Numbered from the stretch's first letter, positions 8,369 through 16,736 are shown. The stretch is 26,706 nucleotides of DNA from Methanobacterium sp. PtaU1.Bin097 (GCA_002067325.1 MVQY01000069.1:1-26706); one strand, 5' to 3'. Translations and numbers: made by a program. Notes: a model not told the origin generated them from the sequence alone.

Positions 8369-9199
8369 ATGAATGATTCTAAGTTCTGGAGTGAAGTTTC
8401 CTACCAAATAATGCGAGAGGTTGATCAGGCAATCACTCCACTGGTTGGAGAAAAAGAAGCGGGAGAGACAGTTAAAATGGGGGCAGACGGCACACCCACC
8501 AAACTAATAGATTTAGTTGCCGAAGAAAAAGTGGTCGAGGTTTTAGAAGGAGCCGGAAGGCCTTTAACCCTGGTTAGTGAGGAGATAGGAAGGATAGATA
8601 TCGGTTCTGGCTCTCCAGAGGTTGTCTTTGTGGTGGATCCCCTGGATGGGACCAATAATGCGGTTAAAAATATACCGGCCTATGGAATATCACTGGCCAT
8701 TGCAGAAGTAACCGATCCAGACAGATCAATGACCATCCATGATATAGAATTAGGATTTGTGAAAAACTTCGCCACAGGAGATATTTACCAGGCAATTCGG
8801 GGCGGTGGTGCCAGTTTAAATGGCCAGGATATCAGCACCTCCTCCCGGACGGATATTTCAAAGTCTTCCATTGGTGCTTACATCTACCGGGCGGACATGG
8901 AAAAGGTGGATAAGCTATGTAAGATGGTAAGGCGTATGCGAATCCTGGGATCAGTGGCTGTAGAGCTTTGTTATGTAGCGGATGGGACCTACGATGCTTT
9001 CCTGGATATCCGTGGTAATTTAAGGATAGTGGATGTGGCGGCTGCCAAACTAATAGTGGAAGAAGCCGCAGGACTGGTAACTGATGAACATAACCAGCCA
9101 TTAAATGGTAAATTAAATGTTTTAGAGAGAACCTCCATAATTGCTTCTGGCAACAGTGAAGTTCACCAGGAATTAATTAGACTCATAGGGGGAATATAA
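8369..9199 (+). CDS. Inositol-monophosphatase-type phosphatase (FBPase IV / possible NADP phosphatase)
   Basis: 276-residue Mg-dependent phosphatase of the inositol monophosphatase superfamily. Metal-binding motifs are SEEIG (from Ser70) and DPLDGT (90-95); a VDVAAAKLIVEEAAG segment replaces the usual WDxAAG region. Archaeal members hydrolyse fructose-1,6-bisphosphate and inositol-1-phosphate. In Methanocaldococcus a homologous domain is fused in front of NAD kinase and acts as NADP phosphatase. Here NAD kinase follows after a single base, in the same order, so an NADP phosphatase role is plausible. AAGGAGG and AAGGA precede the start. The superfamily is certain; the main substrate is not. 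Confidence 0.88.
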   Translation: MNDSKFWSEVSYQIMREVDQAITPLVGEKEAGETVKMGADGTPTKLIDLVAEEKVVEVLEGAGRPLTLVSEEIGRIDIGSGSPEVVFVVDPLDGTNNAVKNIPAYGISLAIAEVTDPDRSMTIHDIELGFVKNFATGDIYQAIRGGGASLNGQDISTSSRTDISKSSIGAYIYRADMEKVDKLCKMVRRMRILGSVAVELCYVADGTYDAFLDIRGNLRIVDVAAAKLIVEEAAGLVTDEHNQPLNGKLNVLERTSIIASGNSEVHQELIRLIGGI

Positions 9200-9200
9200 T

Positions 9201-10040
9201 ATGAAAATAGGTGTTGTAAGCCGTCTAGATATGGAAGAATCCATACAACTGACTGAAAAAATAGTTGACTACCTCATGGAGAAAAATGTGGAAACTGTAC
9301 TGGATAAATCAGTAGCAGAACACTTAGATAAATACCATAACATTGCAACTCCCCTGGAAGAAATGGATACCGATATTATCATAGCCGTGGGTGGGGACGG
9401 GACCATTTTAAGAACCCAAAGTTTCATATGTTCCAAAAACATACCATTATTCGGTATCAACATGGGTACCGTGGGATTTTTAACTGAAATAGATCCTGAA
9501 CTGGTTTTTAAATCCTTAGAACAGGTTTTAGCTGGTAAATATTTTGTGGAAAAAAGAACTCAACTCCAGATCCAGCACAATCATAAGTTACACACCGCAC
9601 TAAACGAGGTAGTAATCATGACCCGTAAACCAGCTAAAATGCTGCATGTAGAGATAAGTGTGGATGAAGAGGTGGCAGAAGAACTAAGGGCGGATGGATT
9701 GATCATAGCCACACCCAGCGGTTCCACCGCTTATTCCATGTCGGCTGGCGGGCCAATAGTAGATCCCCGTGTATCAGCATTTACAATAGTCCCCATTTGC
9801 CCGTTTAAATTAGGATCCCGACCAATGGTAGTGTCGGATAACAGTGAAATAAAGGTTAGGTTACTGCGAGAAGGTAAAAAGGCCATGGCAGTTATTGATG
9901 GCCAAATAGAAGAAGAGATAAACTACATGGACGAAATAATATTTCGTAAATCAGATGATTATGCTCGTTTTGTAAGACTAACCAAGGACTTTTACCGGAA
10001 AGTAAGGGAAAAACTCGTTCAAGGCGGAATATGCGAATAA
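9201..10040 (+). CDS. nadK: NAD kinase
   Basis: Phosphorylates NAD to NADP. Family motifs are GGDGT (64-68), ALNEVV, and GSTAYSMSAGGPIV; the length of 279 residues is normal. The start has a GGGGG-rich ribosome site at about 9188-9192 and follows the phosphatase stop by one base. The last 10 bases overlap the cfbE frame, so the genes are probably translated together. The neighbouring phosphatase may act in the opposite direction on NADP. Confidence 0.93.
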   Translation: MKIGVVSRLDMEESIQLTEKIVDYLMEKNVETVLDKSVAEHLDKYHNIATPLEEMDTDIIIAVGGDGTILRTQSFICSKNIPLFGINMGTVGFLTEIDPELVFKSLEQVLAGKYFVEKRTQLQIQHNHKLHTALNEVVIMTRKPAKMLHVEISVDEEVAEELRADGLIIATPSGSTAYSMSAGGPIVDPRVSAFTIVPICPFKLGSRPMVVSDNSEIKVRLLREGKKAMAVIDGQIEEEINYMDEIIFRKSDDYARFVRLTKDFYRKVREKLVQGGICE

Positions 10041-11371
10041 CGGATGAAAATATGCAGGATAAGGTATTAATTGTGGACACGACCCATGGGGGGGTTAAAC
10101 TGGCCACTGAGTTTTCTAAACTAAACTGTGAGGTTTATGCGTGGGACATCTACCACACCCTTAGTGAGGAGCAGAAGAAACAACTCCAGATTGAGAATGT
10201 TAAATTGGTGGATGAAAGTTTCTTTCTAGGGGGAAATAAGGCATTAGTAGTGGCTCCCATTCACAGCAACTTAAAATATTCCGTGGACATGACCCACCAC
10301 GATGCAGTTGTATATCTACTGAAGGAAGAGATAAAAATCCCTATGATTGAAGTTACAGGGGTTAAAGGGAAAACCACCGTTGTACACATGCTACGGGAGA
10401 TCTTTAAAGATACCAATCCACTTATTTTAACCAGTTTAGGTGTAGAAATTAAGGATAAGCTATTAGAAAGAAATATAAGCATAACCCCTGCGAGTATCAT
10501 AACTGCGTGGGAACTGGGCCAGAAATACAACCCTGGAATTTATATATGGGAAACTTCCCTGGGCGGGACAGGACTAGCCCAGGTAGGAGTTCTAACCAAC
10601 ATAGCCGAGGATTATTCCATAGCTTCCGGAACGAAAACAGCCAGCCAGGCCAAGGAACAGATTTTTAAAGATGAACTGGTGGCCTGTGACTATGATTCCT
10701 ACCAGAAATATTACACCCAACATGAAAAGAAAACCAACACCTTCGGTTTAACTGAAGGCAACGTTAAAGCTAGAGATATCAAATACGGACTTACAAAAAC
10801 TTCCTTTAGGGTAGAGGTCCAGGGGCTTAAAACAGTTTCTGGTGAAATTCTAGATGACAACTTTGAGGTTATAACCTTTGCACCGGCCCCATATCATGTA
10901 GAGAATGTCCTCTCCACTATATGTGCCTCGTTGACCTGTGGAAAATCTGTTGAATCTGTAAAATCCGGGCTTGAGAATTTTCATGGTTTGAAGGGGAGAA
11001 CAACCATCAAACATGAGGGCAATACAACTTTGATTGAGGAGATAAATCCCGGCATAAATGTGACAGCCGTCAAAAGAGCCATAGGGATGGTAGAGCATCT
11101 TCCCAGGAGTGCAGTGATTTTTGGAGGTCAATATGGGGTTACCTGTGAAGAAATTGATGAGGAATCTGTTTCCCGGGTGTTAGACGAATTAAGTATGGAT
11201 ATAGGACTTATACTCACCGATGAACTGGGGGCGTCCGTTAAAGATAGGATAACTAGAAATTTAAACTACTGGGAAGAATGCAATGATGCAGTTGAATATG
11301 CAAGAGCAAAAGGATACCAGAACGTTTTACTGATTTACAGGTCGAATTTACTGGACTTAGAATATAGATGA
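10031..11371 (+). CDS. cfbE: Coenzyme F430 synthetase, Mur-ligase-like
   Basis: 446-residue Mur-ligase-type ATP-dependent enzyme with P-loop GVKGKTT (110-116) in the context EVTGVKGKTTVVHMLREI and a C-terminal ligase-like domain (GRTTIKHEGNTTLIEEINPG, then VIFGGQYGVT). In methanogens this family member activates a propionate side chain of the nickel tetrapyrrole intermediate in the last step to F430, the cofactor of methyl-coenzyme M reductase. The N-terminus (KVLIVDTTHGGVKLA) is characteristic of the methanogen group and unlike true peptide ligases. ATG 10031 overlaps nadK; ATG 10052 is an alternative start. HemC, an early tetrapyrrole enzyme, follows. A pseudomurein ligase is less likely. 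Confidence 0.8.
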   Translation: MRITDENMQDKVLIVDTTHGGVKLATEFSKLNCEVYAWDIYHTLSEEQKKQLQIENVKLVDESFFLGGNKALVVAPIHSNLKYSVDMTHHDAVVYLLKEEIKIPMIEVTGVKGKTTVVHMLREIFKDTNPLILTSLGVEIKDKLLERNISITPASIITAWELGQKYNPGIYIWETSLGGTGLAQVGVLTNIAEDYSIASGTKTASQAKEQIFKDELVACDYDSYQKYYTQHEKKTNTFGLTEGNVKARDIKYGLTKTSFRVEVQGLKTVSGEILDDNFEVITFAPAPYHVENVLSTICASLTCGKSVESVKSGLENFHGLKGRTTIKHEGNTTLIEEINPGINVTAVKRAIGMVEHLPRSAVIFGGQYGVTCEEIDEESVSRVLDELSMDIGLILTDELGASVKDRITRNLNYWEECNDAVEYARAKGYQNVLLIYRSNLLDLEYR

Positions 11372-11405
11372 TATAGTATAAAAAAATATTCAAATATGTA
11401 CAAAT

Positions 11406-11476
11406 GTTAAATCCTAAAACTTGATTATTATTAAAAATACACGGTTAAATCCTAAATTGTTCAATTATTAAATACA
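11406..11476. repeat. Imperfect direct repeat upstream of hemC
   Basis: GTTAAATCCTAAA occurs at 11406-11418 and again at 11444-11456, 38 bases apart. Each is followed by a similar ATTATTAAA(AA)TACAC segment, giving two diverged copies of about 35 bases in the 188-base gap before hemC. It may be a regulatory site or a small tandem duplication. Confidence 0.5.
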
Positions 11477-11559
11477 CTTTTTTAAGAGTTTAACGATACA
11501 TAATAACTTGATTCAAATTTACATGTAAGAAATTACCCTAACTATGGGAGGATGACATC

Positions 11560-12429
11560 TTGAAAGCAGGTACCAGGGGAAGCAGACTGGCAGTGGTGCA
11601 GACTGAATACATAATAAAAGAGTTATCTGAAATCACCAGTGAAGAAGTAGAAGTGGAGATAATTAAGACCACCGGAGATAAGATCAATGATTCCCAGCTT
11701 TACAATATGGATGTTAAGGGAATATTCACCAAGGAACTGGATAAAGCAGTTTTAGAGGGAGAAGTTGATTTTGCAGTCCACAGCCTCAAAGACCTCCCCA
11801 CAGAACTGGTAGAAGGTCTGGAGGTGGTTTCAGTGCCCCCCAGAGAATCTCCCAGAGAAGCGCTGATATCACCATATGCCTGGGACGAGATCCCCGAAGG
11901 AGCTATGTTAGGCACCAGCAGTCTAAGAAGAGAAGCTTTTATTAACTACCACCTAAAGAATGTAAAAATAAAGTCAATACGAGGAAATGTAGAAACACGT
12001 ATAAACAAAGTTATAAATGGGGAATATCAGGGCATAATATTAGCTGAAGCCGGGCTCAAAAGACTCGGACTTGAAGAACATATTAAACAGGTGTTTCCTG
12101 TAGAATATTTTACTCCAGCAGCTGGTCAGGGAGCACTGGCCATAGTGGCTAGAGAAGATAACGAATTTAAGGATATACTCGAAAAATTAAATCACACACC
12201 ATCGGCCCAGGAAGTTAAAGCTGAAAAAACTGTTTTAGAAGAATTAGGCGGGGGTTGTCAGTGGCCTCTGGGTGCGAATGCACGTGCAGAAGGAGATAAG
12301 CTTCATCTGTACACTATTCTACTCACCAGGGATGGTGAAGTGATATCAGAAGTTAATTTAAGTGGTCCACTATTTGATGCCCAGAAGATGGGTGAAAAAG
12401 CGGCTAAAATTATCAAGGAGGATAGCTAG
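11560..12429 (+). CDS. hemC: Hydroxymethylbilane synthase (porphobilinogen deaminase)
   Basis: Joins four porphobilinogen units into hydroxymethylbilane, early in tetrapyrrole synthesis leading to siroheme, cobamide and F430. The N-terminus KAGTRGSRLAVVQTEYI, the HSLKDLPT segment, GTSSLRR and the GGGCQWPLGA cofactor loop with Cys233 (attachment of the dipyrromethane cofactor) are all present; 289 residues is usual. The start is TTG: GGGAGG (11546-11551) sits at good spacing, and the ATG at 11552 is out of frame with a stop after two codons. The stop overlaps the GTG of the next gene by one base, so the pair is coupled. Confidence 0.95.
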   Translation: MKAGTRGSRLAVVQTEYIIKELSEITSEEVEVEIIKTTGDKINDSQLYNMDVKGIFTKELDKAVLEGEVDFAVHSLKDLPTELVEGLEVVSVPPRESPREALISPYAWDEIPEGAMLGTSSLRREAFINYHLKNVKIKSIRGNVETRINKVINGEYQGIILAEAGLKRLGLEEHIKQVFPVEYFTPAAGQGALAIVAREDNEFKDILEKLNHTPSAQEVKAEKTVLEELGGGCQWPLGANARAEGDKLHLYTILLTRDGEVISEVNLSGPLFDAQKMGEKAAKIIKEDS

Positions 12430-13382
12430 TGAGAAGTGTTAATGTTGGCGTTATTGGGGTGGGTGCCATGGGCCAGAATCACGTGCGTGTCTATTCCAAA
12501 ATAAAAAATGCTAACCTCCTGGCTATATCTGATTTAATGAAAGGAACCCTGGCCGAGGTTTCCAAGGAATATCACACGGTAGGATACGTTGATTATGGTA
12601 ACGTTCTGGAAATGCCCGAAATAGAAGCAGTAAGCGTCTGTGTACCCACCACCTATCATTACGAGGTGGTGATGAGTGCCATTCGAGAGGGAAAACATGT
12701 ACTGGTGGAAAAACCCATAGCATTCACCCTGGACGAGGCCAAGGAAATGGTGGACGCTGCAGAGGATGCCGGGGTTAAACTGGCAACTGGACACGTGGAA
12801 AGATTCAATCCAGCGGTACTCGAGGCTAAAAGACTTATAGATAAGGGAGTTATCGGTGAGGTTGTATCCGCCTCTGCAAAGAGGGTCGGACCCTTCCCGC
12901 CGAGGATAAAGGATGTGGGAGTTACCATCGACCTGGCAATCCATGAAGTAGACATAATGTTCTATCTCTTTGACAGTCCAGTATCCAGGGTTTATGCTAA
13001 TATGGGAAGTAGACTGGAGAAATGTGAATTCGAAGACCATGCCGAGTTGATGATGAAATTTGAAAGCGGGACCGTCGGTGTACTGGAGACGAACTGGCTC
13101 ACACCCTATAAGAAGAGACAGTTAGAGATAATTGGTGTGGATGGTATAATATCTATAGACTACATAGATCAGACGGTGCAGGTATACGGGAAAAACGCCC
13201 AAAAAGTCAATGTAGCCCATAAAGAACCTCTAAAGGAAGAATTAAATTCATTTTTATCATGCATAGTCAAAGACGAAGAGCCGAAAATCACAGGCGAAGA
13301 CGGAATACACGCCCTGAAGGTTGTACTGGCCGCTATGAAATCCGCAAAATCCAAGACCCCCATAAATATGAATGAAGTTTGA
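12429..13382 (+). CDS. Gfo/Idh/MocA-family NAD(P)-dependent oxidoreductase
   Basis: 317-residue dehydrogenase with an N-terminal Rossmann fold, GVIGVGAMGQNH (GxGxxG at 10-15), the EKP motif (94-96) contacting the nicotinamide, and DLAIHEVDI with the likely catalytic His. A similar methanogen enzyme oxidises UDP-N-acetylglucosamine at C3 for surface sugar synthesis, so a nucleotide-sugar substrate is plausible but unproven. GTG start (12429) overlaps the hemC stop in TAGTG, with AAGGAGG upstream at about eight bases. The link to tetrapyrrole genes is probably only positional. Confidence 0.85.
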   Translation: MRSVNVGVIGVGAMGQNHVRVYSKIKNANLLAISDLMKGTLAEVSKEYHTVGYVDYGNVLEMPEIEAVSVCVPTTYHYEVVMSAIREGKHVLVEKPIAFTLDEAKEMVDAAEDAGVKLATGHVERFNPAVLEAKRLIDKGVIGEVVSASAKRVGPFPPRIKDVGVTIDLAIHEVDIMFYLFDSPVSRVYANMGSRLEKCEFEDHAELMMKFESGTVGVLETNWLTPYKKRQLEIIGVDGIISIDYIDQTVQVYGKNAQKVNVAHKEPLKEELNSFLSCIVKDEEPKITGEDGIHALKVVLAAMKSAKSKTPINMNEV

Positions 13383-13402
13383 TCAATAAGGATGTGTTAT
13401 AT

Positions 13403-13999
13403 ATGAATGAAAAACTCATAGAAGAGGCACATGAACTTAGAAGCAGAGGCTTCACCACTGGAGAAATCGCAGATGAACTGAACGTATCCAAAGACACAGC
13501 AAGATGGCTGATCCTTGGAAGTGTAAAGGGTAAAGGAAAAGAACAGGAAAAAGCACCCCTGGACATAGCGATAAACTGGAAGAGCCTGGGCGGAAGCTCG
13601 GTGAGGATGAACTTCGTCTCCGCCGCCCTGGCAGACATGGCCCTGGAACACGGCGAACCAGAAGTAATCGTGGGAATCGCAGTCAGTGGAATACCCTTCG
13701 CCACCATGATGGCCGACATAATAAAAGCCGACATATCCATATTCCACCCCACAAAAACCCGTAAAGAAGAAGACGCCAAGGGAACAGTAAGCAGCAACTT
13801 CGCCACCGTGGAAGGACGCCGGATAGTAATCGTAGACGATGTAATCACCAGCGGAAGGACCATAACCGAAGCCATAAAAGCCTTTAAAGACTTAGGTGCC
13901 GAACCTATTGCCGTAGTTGTCCTGATAGATAAAAAGGGAATAAATTCGGTGGAAGGAGTGCCTGTAGAGTCCCTGATTGGAGTTAGTAGGTTAGGGTGA
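13403..13999 (+). CDS. PyrE-like phosphoribosyltransferase with N-terminal HTH (GfcR-type regulator)
   Basis: 198-residue protein with an N-terminal helix-turn-helix (about 5-37, GFTTGEIADELNVSKDTARW) joined to a type I phosphoribosyltransferase domain with the PRPP loop IVIVDDVITSGRT (Asp145-Asp146). Haloarchaeal GfcR of the same layout is a DNA-binding regulator of sugar catabolism; in methanogens the family is usually called orotate phosphoribosyltransferase-like. It probably senses a phosphorylated metabolite rather than making UMP, though this is inferred. ATG 13403 has AAGGATG about ten bases upstream; an in-frame TTG eight codons earlier is less likely. The middle of the gene is visibly richer in C and G than its surroundings. 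T-runs after the stop could terminate it. Confidence 0.85.
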   Translation: MNEKLIEEAHELRSRGFTTGEIADELNVSKDTARWLILGSVKGKGKEQEKAPLDIAINWKSLGGSSVRMNFVSAALADMALEHGEPEVIVGIAVSGIPFATMMADIIKADISIFHPTKTRKEEDAKGTVSSNFATVEGRRIVIVDDVITSGRTITEAIKAFKDLGAEPIAVVVLIDKKGINSVEGVPVESLIGVSRLG

Positions 14000-14174
14000 A
14001 TTCTTTTTTCCATTAATTAATTTTTTTAAGATTCTCTATTTTTTCTGGCTTGTATTAGTATTGAAGCCGTATCCTATTTTTACAGATTTTAATATTACTA
14101 TTATACTTCTCACCTGCTCTTGGCCAATCCTCACTTATTTTAACCATCATAATTTCTTCCTGGAGGGATGGTGT

Positions 14175-14291
14175 ATGGTAGGTATAAAACCACAGAAAAA
14201 GTCGGGTATTAAAAAGCCCAGAAGTAGTGAACTGCTCATAATCCCTACAGAGAAGCTTTTAAACTGGTATAAATATGAGAGGGAGGTGTGA
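14175..14291 (+). CDS. Micro-gene 1: 38-residue basic protein
   Basis: 38 residues from ATG 14175, preceded by GGAGGG (14162-14167) at about eight bases. The N-terminal half is basic (KPQKKSGIKKPRSSE), then LLIIPTEKLLNWYKYEREV, which would form an amphipathic helix. A longer open frame back to 14061 exists, but its N-terminal part lacks a ribosome site. First of four tiny genes in a row; the next starts three bases after its stop. No family recognised. Confidence 0.55.
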   Translation: MVGIKPQKKSGIKKPRSSELLIIPTEKLLNWYKYEREV

Positions 14292-14294
14292 AAC

Positions 14295-14429
14295 GTGGTT
14301 GAACATTGTTTAGCATGTGGACATAAGAAAACAGATTACAAGTCCCTGTTGGTTGGTATGTACTTCGTTTGTGCTTGGGTATTTGCCATCGAAGTACTGA
14401 TGATGATTTTACAAAACAAGATACTATGA
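14295..14429 (+). CDS. Micro-gene 2: 44-residue protein with CxxC and one membrane segment
   Basis: Starts at GTG 14295 with GGGAGGTG (14281-14288) upstream, inside the end of micro-gene 1. The N-terminal EHCLACGHKKTDY has a CxxC that could bind zinc with help of His; a hydrophobic stretch follows (LLVGMYFVCAWVFAIEVLMM), about 20 residues, predicted to cross the membrane. It ends two bases before the next ATG, so translation is probably coupled. No family recognised. Confidence 0.55.
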   Translation: MVEHCLACGHKKTDYKSLLVGMYFVCAWVFAIEVLMMILQNKIL

Positions 14430-14430
14430 G

Positions 14431-14583
14431 ATGATGGATAGAAGAGAGTACAGGACCAGAATCCGGGAAGTCACTCCAGAACTCAAACATAAGCACCAGA
14501 TGGAGATGGTGGAAGAGGCTTGGAAGCTGTTTAACTGGATGCATAATGAGATGAAAAAGCAGGATAGGTTGAATGATTATTAA
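14431..14583 (+). CDS. Micro-gene 3: 50-residue charged helical protein
   Basis: Starts at ATG 14431 (second ATG directly after), one base beyond the stop of micro-gene 2. Highly charged and rich in Met, Glu and Lys, with segments such as MEMVEEAWKLFNWMHNEM that suggest an amphipathic helix. No strong ribosome site of its own, consistent with coupling to the gene before. No family recognised. Confidence 0.5.
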   Translation: MMDRREYRTRIREVTPELKHKHQMEMVEEAWKLFNWMHNEMKKQDRLNDY

Positions 14584-14615
14584 TTTTTCATAAGAAAGCT
14601 TTAAGGAGATGTAAT

Positions 14616-14730
14616 ATGTCAAAAAACTGAGAAAAAAACTGTAAGTGTTAGAAGACATAAAAGGGCCAAACCTCGTGGTAAAGGTAAATCTGTAGATGTC
14701 AAGGGTCATCGTAGAACTCCACCAGATTAA
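14616..14730 (+). CDS. Micro-gene 4: basic protein with A6 frameshift at codon 3
   Basis: AAGGAGATG (14603-14611) precedes ATG 14616, but the frame ends at TGA after four codons (ATG TCA AAA AAC TGA). The six-A run 14621-14626 is the cause: with one A fewer the frame runs on to the TAA at 14728-14730 and gives about 37 residues, basic, with KTVSVRRHKRAKPRGKGKS and a GHRRTPPD tail. Either transcriptional or ribosomal slippage restores the frame, the gene is freshly broken, or the run is miscounted. The good ribosome site and coherent basic protein argue for a real gene. No named family. Confidence 0.5.
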
Positions 14731-14760
14731 TTGCGGAAATCAGAGTTGTTTAAATAACTA

Positions 14761-16131
14761 TTAATTACTCCAAGTCTTAAGCTGCTCTTCTTTACTTTTT
14801 AAGTTAAAAGCCAAGATGGTCATGACGATAGCAGCAATTCCTATGAATATAAATGCAAATTCGTAGCCAATTAATTCTCCAGCATATGACCCTATGAATG
14901 CTCCAATTAGGGCTCCACCTATTAATTGTCCTATGCTGGTTATGATGTTCAGGATTCCCTGACCAGATGCCCTTTCCTCTGGAGGGCTTTCCAGGAGCAT
15001 GATGTAGCGGGGAGGAGATCCTATCGCTGTGCTCATACCCACACCAATCAGTACTCCGCTGAATATGAATATAAACAAGGATTTGGAGGATAATCCAAGG
15101 ATAAATAGGCCTATTACCATGGTGGAAATTCCCAGGGACATTATATTTCTGGAGCCAAACTTATCCAGGAGTCTCCCGACAATTGGGCCGCCGATGGCCA
15201 TGGTCACTACTATGGGTAGTAACATCAGGCTGGCTTCTGAAGTGGTGAAGGATAGGGTGGTGATTACAAAGGCAGGGACAAATACGGTGGAAGTCTGCAC
15301 CAGACCGGTGCCGAACATTATGCTGTTTACCAGTTTAACTTCCCTGCTTTTTAAGAGATCAATTGGAATTAAGGGGTCGGGAGCATCTATTTCTATCTTC
15401 CAGAGTATGGGGAATAACAGTAAACTGATGATGAGGAAGGGTAATACGTTTATGGAAAGTAAACTCGCCAGAAAATGGTAGGCATCTATCTGGTTGATAC
15501 CATATGATAGTAGGGTGACCAGGAGTCCCAGAACAATCAGGCCCTGCCAGTCGAAATTGAACTCGTGGTTTTTCTCACCTTTAGGGAACACATACAAGCA
15601 TGCCAGGGCAACGACTATGGATATGGGGATGTTGATTATAAAAAGCCACTGCCAGGAATAGTTAAGCAGTAATGCACCTAATATTGGTCCTAGAACAAAG
15701 GATAAACCCCATACTGAACTTAATATTCCCAGTGCTCCGCCCCTCTTTTCTGGTGGGAAGATATCCCCGATATAGGCATTGGCCACTGGAAATATGCCTC
15801 CCGCACCCATTCCCTGGATTGCCCTTCCAATTAGCAGCATTTCAAATGAAGCGGATGTTACAGTAATATATGAACCTACACCAAATAATATGATGTCCAA
15901 TATATAAATGAACTTTTTACCATAAATATCGGATAATTTGGCCATTAAAGGCGTGCCAATGATATAAAACAGGATGTATATGGTGAAGATCCAGGATAGG
16001 ATCCTTTCGTTCATCCCGAAATATGATTGTATAGCTGGCAGTGCCGGGCCTACAATCCCCATATCAACGGCTCCCATGAAAACACCAATGAAAAGCAGGA
16101 ATAATATGGTGTTCGGGCTTCTTTTATCCAT
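14761..16131 (-). CDS. MFS drug exporter, DHA2 (14-TM) type
   Basis: Proton-driven major-facilitator exporter, about 456 residues from ATG 16131. Family marks are GAVDMGIVGPALPAIQ in the first helix, LLIGRAIQGMGAGGIFPV, the motif C-like LSFVLGPILGALL, WQWLFIINIPI, and DKFGSRN in the second half; helix count fits the 14-TM EmrB/QacA group. An upstream in-frame TTG (16170) is open, but a TATA box TTATATAAATT (16164-16154 on the minus strand) centred about 28 bases before ATG 16131 indicates a leaderless transcript starting there. The substrate, probably a toxic small molecule, is unknown. Confidence 0.88.
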   Translation of the reverse strand: MDKRSPNTILFLLFIGVFMGAVDMGIVGPALPAIQSYFGMNERILSWIFTIYILFYIIGTPLMAKLSDIYGKKFIYILDIILFGVGSYITVTSASFEMLLIGRAIQGMGAGGIFPVANAYIGDIFPPEKRGGALGILSSVWGLSFVLGPILGALLLNYSWQWLFIINIPISIVVALACLYVFPKGEKNHEFNFDWQGLIVLGLLVTLLSYGINQIDAYHFLASLLSINVLPFLIISLLLFPILWKIEIDAPDPLIPIDLLKSREVKLVNSIMFGTGLVQTSTVFVPAFVITTLSFTTSEASLMLLPIVVTMAIGGPIVGRLLDKFGSRNIMSLGISTMVIGLFILGLSSKSLFIFIFSGVLIGVGMSTAIGSPPRYIMLLESPPEERASGQGILNIITSIGQLIGGALIGAFIGSYAGELIGYEFAFIFIGIAAIVMTILAFNLKSKEEQLKTWSN

Positions 16132-16239
16132 AAAAAACACGGTTAAAGTATCTAATTTATATAAAAACAAATCTAGTTTATATTAAAACATTATATAAAA
16201 ATAGCTATCACCACAATCAAATTAGGGGAGTAAGTTAAA

Positions 16240-16638
16240 ATGGCTGATTGGAAAATTATCTGTTTATCTGGTCTGGTAAGTGCGGTTCTTTCATTTCTTT
16301 TGTATCTAGTTTATTTTCCATTATTCATTTTAGGCCCCCTCGTTGGAGGATTCTTAGCATCCTATTTCAGTAAAGTTTACGAAGAGTATGCTGGAATGGA
16401 CCGCAAGGATGGGGCTATAATGGGGTTGCTTTCTGGTATTATTGGGAGCTTAATTTTAAATTTACTTTTGATCTTTGGATTGGGAGCAATAGATAATATC
16501 ATTGGCTGGATATCTACTGGAATGGGGACAATAGCTGATGTTATTATAGCTGGTTATGTTATCTTCCAATTATCGGTAATTGCCTGCATGATTTTGGGGG
16601 CGTTTGGGGGAGTTGTAGGAGTCATCGTCAAGAAGTAG
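16240..16638 (+). CDS. Small four-helix membrane protein, DUF5518-like
   Basis: 132-residue membrane protein with about four hydrophobic helices (LSGLVSAVLSFLLYLVYFPL, a Gly-rich second, LLSGIIGSLILNLLLIFGL, and the C-terminal VIACMILGAFGGVVGVIV) and a short charged loop YEEYAGMDRKDG. The Gly-rich helix-loop-helix layout resembles archaeal DUF5518 proteins, whose function is unknown. The start is supported by GGGGAG about ten bases before the ATG. It is divergent from the exporter with a 108-base gap. The DUF assignment is from memory of the pattern. Confidence 0.7.
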   Translation: MADWKIICLSGLVSAVLSFLLYLVYFPLFILGPLVGGFLASYFSKVYEEYAGMDRKDGAIMGLLSGIIGSLILNLLLIFGLGAIDNIIGWISTGMGTIADVIIAGYVIFQLSVIACMILGAFGGVVGVIVKK

Positions 16639-16736
16639 TTTTTTAAGCTAAAATTAGATATTAAAACGATTATATTAACAAAAAAAGAAGTAAATAAAAT
16701 TTTTTAAATAAAAAATCCAATAGCACGGCTCCCTTT

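Noticed and set aside
12534..13040. 168-residue minus-strand open frame
   Set aside because: Antisense shadow of the oxidoreductase; composition is not protein-like.
13333..14013. 226-residue minus-strand open frame
   Set aside because: Lies opposite the PyrE-like regulator, which has clear motifs; no ribosome site or recognisable protein.
14061..14291. 76-residue version of micro-gene 1
   Set aside because: The extra N-terminal part has no ribosome site; ATG 14175 follows GGAGGG at good spacing.
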